Shown: positions 11,259 through 21,726 of the stretch, piece by piece | How the letters are laid out: each line of letters begins with the position of its first letter | How positions within the stretch are numbered: the first letter of the stretch is position 1 | DNA from: Spisula solida | Taxonomy: Eukaryota > Mollusca > Bivalvia > Venerida > Mactridae | Assembly (NCBI GenBank): GCA_947247005.1 | Contig: OX365953.1 | Location: 501,001-565,000 of the forward strand | Direction of reading: 5' to 3' | DNA length: 64,000 nucleotides | Notes under the pieces: model-generated | The model's database searches: none | What the model saw: only the letters and a program-made list of their open reading frames with translations | What the model was told of the DNA's origin: nothing | Made by a program: the position numbers and the translations under genes

Positions 11259-12022
11259 TGTACAGCCAACAACGATATACGGTGCCCAGGAATATCTAAC
11301 ATGTACAGCCAACAACAATATACGGTGCCCAGGAATATCTAACATGTACAGACAACATTGATATACGGTGCCCAGGAATATCTAACATGTACAGACAACA
11401 TTGATTTATCACATAACCTGTGGTCCAGGAGTGCCGTAAAGCCGTGACATAAATATCGTTCGGCACTCCCAGACCGTGCAATAAATATTTAAATTAGCTT
11501 GACGTGACGTTAGCCAATCCATGCATTGATCCGTCACTGACGTCAGAATTATATCAACGTCACCATGACGTCGCGCTCATTGTACCGCTAAATTTTGGCT
11601 GAACCATATGCAACTCACAACATCCTTCTGAACAAAATTGAGCGTTTTCTAAGGTTATGTGATAAATAGAATCTTACATTCGTGCTCATTACATACGAGT
11701 TTTATTAAACTCGTCGACAAAAACAATATGACACTCGGCAAAGCCTCGTGTCATATCATTTTGTCCACTCGTTTAATAAAACTCGTATGTAATGAGCACT
11801 CATGCAAGATCCTCTATATACGGCGCCCAGGAATATCTAACATGTACAGCCAACATCGATATACGGCGCCAAGGAATATCTAACATGTACAGCCAACATT
11901 GATATACGGTGCCCAGGAATATCTAACATGTACAGCCAACATTGATATACGGCGCCCAGGAAAATCTAACATGTACAGCCAACATCGATATACGGCGCCC
12001 AGGAATATCTAACATGTACAAA
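11259..12022. repeat. 43-bp minisatellite, interrupted
   Basis: Unit TGTACAGCCAACATTGATAT then acggtgcccaggaatatctaaca, with copies starting at 11259, 11302, 11345 and 11388. The array stops after 'acattgat' at about 11404 and resumes with 'atacggcgccc' at about 11818, running to about 12022. The intervening 413 bases are a separate element also found at 41735-42147. Confidence 0.92.
11405..11817 (+). mobile_element. 413-bp composite non-autonomous element, copy 1
   Basis: Two modules. The first (11405-11667) has inverted ends TTTATCACATAACCT and AGGTTATGTGATAAAT. The second (about 11668-11817) is a foldback whose arms begin 'gctcattacatacgagtttta' and mirror around CGGCAAAGCCTCG. The same two modules lie reverse-complemented at 41735-42147 with the same total length, so they move or duplicate as one unit. 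This copy splits a minisatellite, which shows the insertion directly. Confidence 0.85.
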
Positions 12023-12069
12023 CACCGCCCTCACATGTATCAATTCACACATTGGTCGAGTGGAGAATT

Positions 12070-12180
12070 ATGGGTAATTCTTGCTACGAGAAATTAGGCA
12101 ATGGTCTAGACGGGGGTTGAACCCAGGACCTCCGTCGATCCCGAAGCGCGCGCCCTACCTCTAGGCCACCGCTCCCCACT
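12070..12180 (-). mobile_element. tRNA-derived SINE, family 1
   Basis: On the minus strand: A-box-like AGCGGTGGCCTAGAGGTAGG and a near-canonical B box GGGTTCAACCCC. The 3' tail matches the copy at 2065-2172. The head is better preserved here than in that copy. Confidence 0.8.
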
Positions 12181-12745
12181 GGCTACCTACAGTTGGGCGG
12201 AAAGTTCTTCATTCAGCGATTAAAGTCAATTGCCGTGGGCAAATGTGTCAAAATAATGAACGCATTTTGCTGGGAATCAAATTTGCCATACAATTGATCT
12301 AATCCCTAATCGATATTCCTTCCTTCTGTTATGAAGAGCAGCAGAAACTGAGGTGTCTTATTGTTTTTACTGCAATTAAGCACGAGTTTAATATCGCAGA
12401 ACTTTGATAACATGTTCCGCGAGCACATGGCTAGAACATTTGCAAATTGTACGTAGATAATGATGCACGACTGAGCATGGCAGGGCTATCGATAGGCGGT
12501 ACGCATGGTGAAAAATTAAAATGAACAACTTGTATGTAATTACAATAATACTATTCACAAAAGCAGCGATTCCAGTAGTAACATAAGCTTATAAGCTTTT
12601 TTAAGAAAATCCTTCTGACCAGAAACTTTCACCGTGTATTAAACGACCCTCAGTTCTATTAAAGTGGCTGAGTTGACGCCATACTTGTGTTTGTACTGTC
12701 GCTACACGTGTGACTGACTTCCGGTAACATGGCTACCGACTGGTG
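12181..12745. other. Upstream region of gene B
   Basis: About 560 bases of unassigned AT-rich DNA leading to the gene B promoter. Confidence 0.4.
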
Positions 12746-12749
12746 AGCG

Positions 12750-12757
12750 TATATAAG
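12750..12757 (+). promoter_or_regulatory. TATA box of gene B
   Basis: TATATAAG in 'gagcgtatataagacagatcagcaccacactgaag'. A start site about 28-32 bases downstream would begin the non-coding first exon, which ends at the donor TGTAAGT at 12832. Confidence 0.65.
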
Positions 12758-12781
12758 ACAGATCAGCACCACACTGAAGAC

Positions 12782-15700
12782 AGGACTCCTAACTCTTCAC
12801 GGACCTCATCTTCTTCCCAGCGTCTTTCAATGTAAGTCAAATATTTCATAATTTTCTTTATCTATTTCCATCTTACGATAGTGTCGCAGCCAGCTTGTGA
12901 CTCATTGTACATTTACTGTAGACTAAACTGACGCATGTCTGCTAGCAGATTAAATTGGTACTTCGCTTGTTTTTTGTGTTCTATTTTATTATATTTATTA
13001 TAGTTATATGAAGACCGATACACCACGCTTTTTTCTTCTTTCATTCATATACCGGTAGACAAATTCATAGGTCATTCTATATTTATTTCTATTATTTATA
13101 TATATATGATTATGATAACTATTTTTCATCGCATTTTAAAACAACACATAAATGCCTGCACTATACTTTATACAGACTACATTTTACTTTGTGCTTTGAC
13201 CAATAGTCAATTACATGTATTTACATAATTATGTCGTAAGGATCAATTCCAATACATAATTTCTGTTCTGTTGCTCTTCTTGAAAATGAAATCTTAAAAA
13301 CATGCTGATTTCATAATCATTTTTCTGACGCATTGGACGTATATGTTGATAGGAAGTTTTCATTTTACATTACCCTTGCCATGATATTTACATTCAATTA
13401 TTATCGTTAGTACGGTAATTGCTTTGAATTTGAAAGGTCGTAGGGTCGCTCCGTAGCCGTGTCGTGCCAAAGGCGATATAATTTCTTTCCCTTGCTTGAT
13501 GTTCAGCATAAAACGTGGGGAAACACTGGATTCTCATTTATCTTAAATCACCATGGCGATGTTTAACATGAAAACAATATTTCATGCCAGTTCGTATCTT
13601 ACTGCGTACAAACTCAGGACTGTGATCCAGAGACATAAAAGCACCGAGACAAAACATGTATTTTCTGCGATATTTGGTGTTTGTCCCGCCAAAAACATGC
13701 TCATTTTGGTCAATTCTCTAATTTTCACCTTCAATGGAATAATCGACCTATACCTCTGTGTACCTCGGTATGGCTACGGACCTGTAACTGGCAACACGGG
13801 GCTCAGGTTATGTTCTTCTGTAACATTAGCTACAGTTAGAGGTGGTCGTTAACACATTCTTTGCTTTGAAATACATGTACCGTACTAAGCAGATTATTAA
13901 ACATTTATTAATTTTATTTATTTCAGATACAGTCATCATGAACCCAATCCAAGTAACCTTGATCTCTGCCTTGTTGGCACTTAGCACCGCCTATAGAGGT
14001 AGGTCTCACTTAGCACTTAGCACCGCGTATAAAGATATGTTTAACTTAGTACTTAGCAATTTACAACGAATATATAGCACATATAATTTGACATGATCCT
14101 GACCTTTATGCATGAATATATTACAAGGTTCTTGCGTTGAATATATAAATTTCCGCGAGCAAATCGTGCAATATTGGTTCTTTAGCTTTGTGTTGGTATT
14201 ACACCTCGAGCGCCTTCGTGATACTCTCCGCTTATGAAAACATACGACCGGGGTTATAAATATAGACAAAATTATGCTAATTGAAGGTCGAGAGTCGTGT
14301 CAAATTCTCTGGACTATATACATCGTTTGTTTGTAGCCGCAATATACTTTTGAGTAGTGGTAGGGAACGTTAACGTATAATTGTTGTCTAGTCCAAATTT
14401 GTGTCCCGATTGATTTCTTCATTCTCTTTACAAATAACAACAAACAAGACCTCTAACGTTTCTGTCGCATTTCTGTCGTGGGTGATTCAACCTCCTTATA
14501 AATGTTATAAACTCAAACAAATGTTCGGAAACGATGCTTAACTCGAATAAACAAAATAACCAACGATTTCCTTAACAACTAACACTTTTCTGCTGTTTAT
14601 ATAACCTCCTCAATATCAAGAGCACTTCAACGATAAGACCATCCTTCAAAGACATTTGAGTTGTCATGCTATTTTCACGAACCAAAGAAAATTTGAGATA
14701 CCGATTATCGAGCGTATATTGACGTTCACTGATGAATATTGTTTTATTCCACAGGAGGTGGCGGTCGTATGGGTGGAGCCATGATGGGCGGTAAATATTG
14801 ATTTTTGTACATTACCAGCTCCTCTGAAACTATGAATATGAGTGTCACTTCTATCATACATACACTCCCCAAAAGTTCTAACCAGCCATTTTATATTTCA
14901 TTCCCGTTTTGTGAAAAATGCGTGTGTTCACCTGAAATTTCGCATACCGATACATGATTAAGAGATGCAGCTGAGTATTGGTTTATTTTGACCGTTTTAC
15001 AGTTAATTTCAGTGCATTCGGTGTATTGCGTAAAAAATACTAAAAATGCATTTTTGCACATGCAATGCATGTGGACCAGATTTCACGCGCCCATCAACAA
15101 AATCGGCATTACTGATGACTGTTCATCTTGAAAAACACATAAAATGCCGAAACTGACTCGAGAGGAACACTCATGAGATTACGAAAAACCACTGTGAACT
15201 CAATTTCTAGTTGACATTTTTTTTATTTTATTAATATTTTTTTAATAATGCATTTATGAACACGAAATTTCACATAATGACATATGAATATCCAATAAAG
15301 CCAACTATTTGTTTATCCTTGGCCTACTTACGGTCTAATTCACCGTTTTAGACTTGTTACGTAATCTAGAATAATTTACGCGTGTAATGCATGCGCGTCG
15401 AAAAGCACGTGTTTGTGTACGGTTTTGGTGTTAGTGAAGATTATCCTACGCGAAAAACACCTAACATGTTGAATTTGGCACGAACAGAACGCGGTTGACC
15501 TGCCGGGATGTCATCAGTTTTGATAAAGTTGCGGCCCTTCGTTTTGCTTTTTATTACAAAAATGATTTTCTATTTCGTTTGTAATTGTTATTTTAATGAT
15601 TATTTCCGTTTTTTCTTTCACAGGAACCTTCAATTTTTTAAATCAACACTCAAGCAAAATTTGCGAAATTGCCATTTTATTGAAATAGCCTTTGTGAAAT

Positions 15701-18700
15701 TTTGTTGTAAGATTCTTACGCTTCATCCAAGTTAGTTTTGCGTCAATCTTGGCATTTTACGTTTTTTTCTGGGAGGGCAGACATCGATTGTGCTAAATGT
15801 TAATGAATACGTGTTTGTTGCGTTGCAATATGCACGTGTTCATGAACAATTTGGGTGAAATATGTTGTGACTTTGTAAAATCGACTTCATTACGTAACGC
15901 GCCTGTAACGAGTTACATGGCCGTTTATTCGCAAAAAATGAATCAACAATTAAATGCAAGTATTATTCAAGTATTGGTATGCAAAATTTCATGAGAGTAC
16001 GTGCAGTATTAACAACATTATAACACATTATATATGGTGGCGGGTTAAAACTTTTGGGTAGTGTATATCAGTGTGGACATGCAACGTGGTATGTGACGTA
16101 AACATTTGGTAGAAATCTGTCAACAAAAAGTTAAAATTAGTATTTTAATCTTCGACCGATTTTAACGAGATATTCTCGACGTCCAAGCAGAGAATAAGTA
16201 CTGTCCACGCAAGATAATATTTTTCAACAAAATATCACAATTTTTGTCCGAAACCGGCTCAAGTGCCTGGATATCTGTTGAGTTTGTTTCGGGCTAAATC
16301 TGTAAAGTTGTGCACAAACATATTAATACAATGTGGTATGTCCACACTGTACATGTATATCTGGACTATACGAAGCTATGTCCACACTGTACATGTATAT
16401 CTAGACTATACGAAGCTATGTCCACACTGTACATGTATATCTAGACTATACGAAGCTGATATTATTATTTAAAAGTCAGGCTTCCCAGGACGCCAGCCGA
16501 TCAATTCGATGTGCAGCATTGCATATTTCAAGTAATACTTTTAATTTTTCCGGCCGCCGTCCGACGTTCCACAATGTCCCGATCATCTACCGATGTCTGT
16601 CCGACTTCCGGTCCGATTTGCCAAAACGTACGCCGTCCGATAATCACACGACGATCGGATTAGATGTGTAACCTATGCATTAGCAGATTGATTAAGTAAC
16701 TGGAAAAATGTACTATTAGTTTAGTGATATGGGTGGAGTAAATGTTTATCGGATAAATTCCTCTACCCTGTCAGACAAACTTTCTAATCCCCGTCACTTA
16801 TGTAACTACTTGATCTAGCCTAAAATAGTAACACATCTAGGAGTATATTTCTGCGATCATTTGCTTTGCCTGGCCATTTTCGACAATCAGAATCTATGCA
16901 CACGACTATGTGACGTCATTATCACTTGCTTTTTAAGTGGAAAATACTCCATTAGGGTCTGAGCCTTCTTCTTCTGTCGATACTGTACAAGAAAGGGTTC
17001 TGTCAGCAGTTTATTATTCTGTAAAACTATTTTCAATGTATTTTCTCTTCTTCTTTTAACTAGGTGGTATGCCCATGATGGGCGGTGGTATGCCAATGAT
17101 GGGCGGAGGAATGCCAATGGGCATGGGTAAAATGGGCGGTGGTATGCCTATGATGGGCGGGGGTATGCCCATGATGGGCGGTGGTATGCCAATGATGGGC
17201 GGAGGTATGCCAATGGGTATGGGTAAAATGGGCGGCGGTATGCCAATGATGGGCGGGGGTATGCCTATGATGGGCGGTGGTATGCCCATGATGGGCGGAG
17301 GTATGCCAATGGGTATGGGTAAAATGGGCGGCGGTATGCCAATGGGCGGAGCTGGAGGCATGATGGGCGGAGCCGGAGGAATGCCCATGGGAGGATCAAT
17401 GGGTAAATAATTCAATTGGTTTCTGATTCAATGATTGATAATGCAATTTAACAACTGGTACAAATATAGTTTACTACTCGATTCTATTTGTTGAATTCTT
17501 ATAAGTGTGTCTCTCTATGTTATTTGGTACGTGACACAACTTCATTCATTTGTTTAAAAAAACTGAATAATGCGACAAAGTGAGTACTTTTTAGCTGCAA
17601 TTTTATCACAATGATTCCAACTACGGATGCTGTAAATCGTCAATGTGACCGCAAATAGGATTAAATATGTATTTTGTTGTAAACTGTTCAGACCCCACTA
17701 AGCATATTAGACCTATAGTAAGTCAAGTAAGTAAGTCATTTTTAACGAGGCTAATATATTTACAATAGTGCTATCTCCCATAAGAGGTGTTATGCATACT
17801 GTAAGTATTGTTCAAAAGCTATGTTTAACTGATGACGTACAATTCTAATATTAATATTTTATATTTTTCAGGCGGAGGCAAACGTAAGTTGTGTTCTAGC
17901 ATTGAGTATCGTTACGCAACACAGAATAGTGCAAAAGAAAAAAAAACATTTCGTTGTCATATTTACTTCTTCTTTAAAGACATAACGCGTCTGTGAACGA
18001 AATAATCTATAATTGTAGCATGGTAACTAGTTATAGTGATTCCACACTTGCTTTACGTTTAATTGATCATTTAACTTTGTTTAATACACATCTACATTCA
18101 TATTCGGTAAAATGTCGCATACCGAGTGATTATAACTCTCATATTGTCAGTACAGTAAGGCATGTTGTATTTAGTGCGGTAAACATCAAATACATGATAA
18201 CTTTACGAACTGCGACTTAGTTTTGTTATTATTTCTGCACTATATTTGTGTGCGGATTACCCATCTGACTGTTGTTCGGTTCACATCCGCTTGAGGTCGC
18301 CAAATCCATACACGGAGCGGGGCATTCCTCTTTGCGCATTGTCTGTCCTCGTCTAATTATAAGCATACATGTACATGTATATTGTTATGTACATACTGCT
18401 AAACAATGATATGTGAAATAATGTCATTTTTCAGGATACAAGCGTTACGCCAGCAGAAAAGGTGTGTATGTTTTTATCACACTTTAATCATATGAATACC
18501 AGGTACTTATAGATGACTCAAACGCTAATATAACTGTTAAATAGATTGCATTCCATAAGAGGAGTGAAGTCTAACTTAAAAACATGTCTCAGCATTTCAG
18601 AATAGCATTATACAATCAAGTTGAAATGTAATAATGCCTAGTATGCGAGTAGAAATCCCGGACAACTGTCATATTGTAAATACAATACATGTAGAAGCAT

Positions 18701-20864
18701 TGTTGTTGACCTAGCTTATAAACGTACATCCCAAATCAGTGTCGACTTTTAAATGTACCAGTCTTATTAAAAACATCATTCTAATCCGCCTGTTGTTGCC
18801 TCATTGTAGGAGGTATGGGCGGAGCAATGGGCGGAGGCATGGCTGGTATGGGCGCCGGTATGGGAGGAGGTAAAATGGGCGCTGGTATGGGTGCTATGGA
18901 CATGATGATGATGCCAATGATGATGGGAGGCGGTATGGGAGCCGGTATGGGCGGTGGCAAAGGAGGAATGGGCGGTGGTATGATGATGATGCCAATGGGC
19001 GGTGGCAAAGGAGGAATGGGCGGTGGTATGCCAATGGGTGGAGCTGGCATGGGAGGCGGTATGATGATGCCAATGGGCGGCGGCAAAGGAGGAATGGGCG
19101 GTGGTATGATGATGCCAATGATGATGGGAGGTGGTATGGGTGCCGGTATGGGCGGTGGCAAAGGAGGAATGGGCGGTGGTGTGATGATGATGCCAATGGG
19201 CGGCGGTATGGGTGCCGGTATGGGCGGCGGTAAAGGAGGAATGGGAGGCGGTATGGGTGCCGGTATGGGAGGCGGTATGGGCGGTGGTATGGGCGGCGGC
19301 AAAGGAGGAATGGGCGGTGGTATGATGATGCCAATGATGATGGGAGGTGGTATGGGTGCCGGTATGGGCGGCGGTAAAGGAGGAATGGGCGGTGGTATGC
19401 CAATGGGTGGAGCAGGCATGGGAGGCGGTATGATGATGCCAATGATGATGGGAGGTGGTATGGGTGCCGGTATGGGCGGCGGCAAAGGAGGAATGGGAGG
19501 CGGTATGTCAATGGGAGGAGCTGGAATGGGCGGCGGTATGCCAATGATGATGATGATGCCAATGGGTGGTAAAGGCGGTATGGGCAATGGCATGATGATG
19601 GGCGGTGCTGGTGCAATGGGTAAGACATAACCTTAGGATTTACCAGCACTAGTTTACTTTCTATACATTACATGATTGTATCTATTTTCGTCCTATTATA
19701 TAGTGACAATATGTTAAATTCCATGTCAAGCTGTCTCTGTTCGCTTCATTTGTCACGACAGTTAGATTGATTAATTTATGTAAATGTTGTACAAATACAT
19801 GACAATTAAAATCACAAGCATACGATTAAAATACCTAAAAATGAGTAGCACCAAGCATGTCATGTATACAAAAACTAAAGATAGCATTAAAGAGTATACT
19901 CTTATTTCCACGGTGGTCCTTAGAACTTTATACACGTTAATATTACATTGTAATCCTAGGAATGGGTAAAGGAGGCATGGGTGCTGGTATGGGCGGAGCC
20001 ATGGGTGCTGGTATGGGCGGAGCTATGGGCGCTGGTATGGGAGGAGCTAAGGGCGGTGCTGGTGGTGCCGGTGCCGGTGCCGGTGGCGCAGGAGGAGCCA
20101 AAGGTGATTTATAACTTCACGTACGTCCAGTTTATCGTTTATGTACATCTTATACTCCAGATGGGATGGTACATAATCGAAATATATAACCAAGACTCAC
20201 ATAGCTTTAGTTGTATTTATTATTGTCTTAGATATTAGACAAAACTGTGCTATAAAGCATAGTCAAGGAATGGACGGTATTTGTAAGTAACACATATACA
20301 CTGAAGCTTTTCTGTTTGCATGCCTTGCATTTGATATACTCTCGTTATACTTTGTGTTATTTTGTTACTAATGCTTCGTTTTCATTGGCAACAAGTTGAC
20401 CTTACGCCAATGTAGTTTATGTAATAACCTCTCTTTATTTGTTTATCGAATGTTGTAAACAAGAGAATCTATTGTATTATACAAAATATTTTCATTGGAC
20501 AAATGAATCCTAGATTTACATTTTTTTCAAATTTATTGATGATACGAATATATTTACTTCGACTCCAACACTGGTTTATATAACTTGAGTATTCTTTGAA
20601 AATGAATATGTATTAATGGTATGCTAATGCTAGTATGTAAGATAGTTTTGTTTAAGTAAATACAAAGATCGAAAATTGTCATAGTATATATTTACATGTT
20701 TTTATAGTTGTTATTTTCAATGAACTCAACGAAAAATTTAAGATCCGACAAACGAATATCAAAGTTTTCAGTATTAAATGAAATATACGCTTCATGAATT
20801 GTACTGGTTAACATCAAAATGTCTTTTAACTTAGTTTTGTGTCTATTCTACAGGAAAATATTAA
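12782..20864 (+). CDS. Gene B: secreted Gly/Met-rich matrix-like protein, nine exons
   Basis: Exon 1 (about 12782-12831) is non-coding. Coding pieces are 13938-13998, 14755-14790, 17064-17402, 17872-17883, 18435-18461, 18810-19619, 19960-20103 and 20854-20864, each with a GT donor and AG acceptor, giving 479 residues. Residues 1-20 (MNPIQVTLISALLALSTAYR) are a signal peptide. The rest is built of GGGM, MPMM, GMGK and MGAGMGGGK motifs, with no Cys and almost no aromatics except the basic insert at 150-159 (RYKRYASRKG). Every coding intron is in phase 1, mostly splitting a Gly codon. Gly/Met repeats of this kind occur in abductin, the scallop hinge-ligament elastomer, and in Met-rich nacre proteins. 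The class is firm; identity as a ligament or shell protein is inference. If the last intron is retained, translation ends at 20115 (GDL) instead of GKY. Confidence 0.8.
13430..13535 (+). mobile_element. Degenerate SINE fragment, family 2
   Basis: 'cttgcttgatgttcagcataaaacg..gaaac' after a worn tRNA-like head ('gtagggtcgctccgtagccgtgtcgtgccaaaggcgatat') corresponds to the family-2 SINEs at 2775 and 8558. It lies in intron 1 of gene B. Confidence 0.5.
14800..16330. other. Intron 3 of gene B, unassigned part
   Basis: About 1.5 kb of AT-rich intronic DNA. Open frames at 15508-15735 and 15797-15994 are short, unrecognisable and lack splice or repeat support. Confidence 0.4.
16338..16457. repeat. 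40-bp tandem repeat, three copies
   Basis: Three consecutive copies of ATGTCCACACTGTACATGTA then tatctagactatacgaagct, differing by a single base, inside intron 3 of gene B. Confidence 0.92.
17064..17402 (+). CDS. Gene B exon 4: first Gly/Met block
   Basis: Codes for residues 33-146 as repeats of GGGMPMM punctuated three times by GMPMGMGKMGGG, at spacings consistent with internal tandem duplication of a unit of about 30 codons. The acceptor is ttcttttaactag and the donor is ATGG|GTAAAT. Read-through of the donor meets TAA after two codons (MGK stop), so intron retention would give a protein ending here at residue 147. Confidence 0.8.
17872..17883 (+). CDS. Gene B exon 5: 12-base microexon
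   Basis: The bases gcggaggcaaac lie between a good acceptor (atatttttcag) and a consensus donor (gtaagt). In phase they code the end of a Gly codon, GGK, and the first base of Arg150. The case rests on matching phase and strong flanking signals; a transcript would settle it. Confidence 0.65.
18435..18461 (+). CDS. Gene B exon 6: 27-base basic exon
   Basis: Codes RYKRYASRK and the first base of Gly159, between acceptor 'tcatttttcag' and donor gtgtgt. It is the only strongly basic, Tyr-containing part of the mature protein. RYKR fits the furin-type R-X-K/R-R cleavage pattern and sits between the two Gly/Met blocks. Confidence 0.65.
18810..19619 (+). CDS. Gene B exon 7: main Gly/Met block
   Basis: 810 bases coding residues 159-428 as GMGAGMGGGKGGMGGG repeats with runs of up to five Met. 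Lys occurs almost only in GGGK and GGK. The acceptor is tcattgtag and the donor is ATGG|GTAAGA. The minus strand is also open throughout, a result of the Gly/Met codon pattern, and is not regarded as coding. Confidence 0.82.
20116..20853. other. Last intron of gene B
   Basis: AT-rich, with no recognised element. It ends in the acceptor gtctattctacag at 20853. Confidence 0.4.
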
Positions 20865-21313
20865 TAAGTGAAGAGAGTAGAGTTGACTCTAATCCAAGAA
20901 TAGTTGATACAGGACCGTTATAATGGACATTCCGGGCGATATGGTGAACCCTTCTATACAATCAGGAATCTATGTGCTTATTGTTTCCGTGTGCCTGTGC
21001 ATGGACTTGTTATATTGTCGTTTCATCAAACTTTCTGGTCACGTGTTTACAACATTAAACTATCTGTCATTTAATCCATTGAATTAACTTCTGAACTGAT
21101 CTATAATAATACTCATTATTACATAATGTACTTGAGAAACGTTCGGGAAATAATCGATGTCAATGTGGAATAATTTTGTTATCATCTGGATTGATCGGAA
21201 ACCGAAAGTGACGTAACAAACATGGCGACCTCAGGATAGAAGCACGCACCATTGTTCCAGTCTATATTAGTATTTTCGTTTGTATTGTGCTTGGTTTTTT
21301 GTTCTGTAATAAA
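20865..21313 (+). other. 3' untranslated region of gene B
   Basis: Runs from the stop at 20862-20864 to the polyadenylation hexamer AATAAA at 21308-21313 ('ttctgtaataaatgtag'). Length is inferred from the first clear hexamer; no ORF lies inside. Confidence 0.5.
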
Positions 21314-21700
21314 TGTAGTTGCAATTTTAAACTATGGTTGTTTTTGTTTCATTTTAAATATTAATCAGTGTATTTTGCACCAGATTTGTCAGACATCTTG
21401 ATGTACCACTCCTATATGAGGATGATACACGCCTTCTAGGCAGGTTGAATCATCCCAAATATATAAAACCACTGTAAGTCAACTAACAAAGAAATAAATA
21501 CTGAAAAAAAAGAAGATAAACAGAAAAATATGTTTGGGGATGCTCGTTAGGTTTACCTTATTTTGGGAGCGAATCAGCACGAATGTGTCCGTGTAATCGT
21601 GTTCTGAATCAGACTCAATGTATGTGGCGATGGACGGAAGCACATGTAAAATTTAAATTGATATTGAAAAAAAAAGCATATTTCAAAAGATAATGACTAT
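21314..21700. other. Spacer between gene B and the array element
   Basis: AT-rich sequence with no feature recognised. Confidence 0.4.
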
Positions 21701-21726
21701 CGGACAGAGAAGCTAGCACTCAACAG

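Noticed and set aside
12070..12180. Functional tRNA gene
   Set aside because: A and B boxes are present, but the acceptor stem does not pair convincingly and a related copy with the same tail is at 2065, so it is a SINE.
17056..17415. Minus-strand Pro-rich ORF opposite gene B exon 4
   Set aside because: Same reason: reverse complement of GGN/ATG repeats.
18781..19649. Minus-strand Pro/Ile-rich ORFs opposite gene B exon 7
   Set aside because: They mirror Gly/Met codons. The plus strand has matching splice sites, phase and a signal peptide; the minus strand has none.
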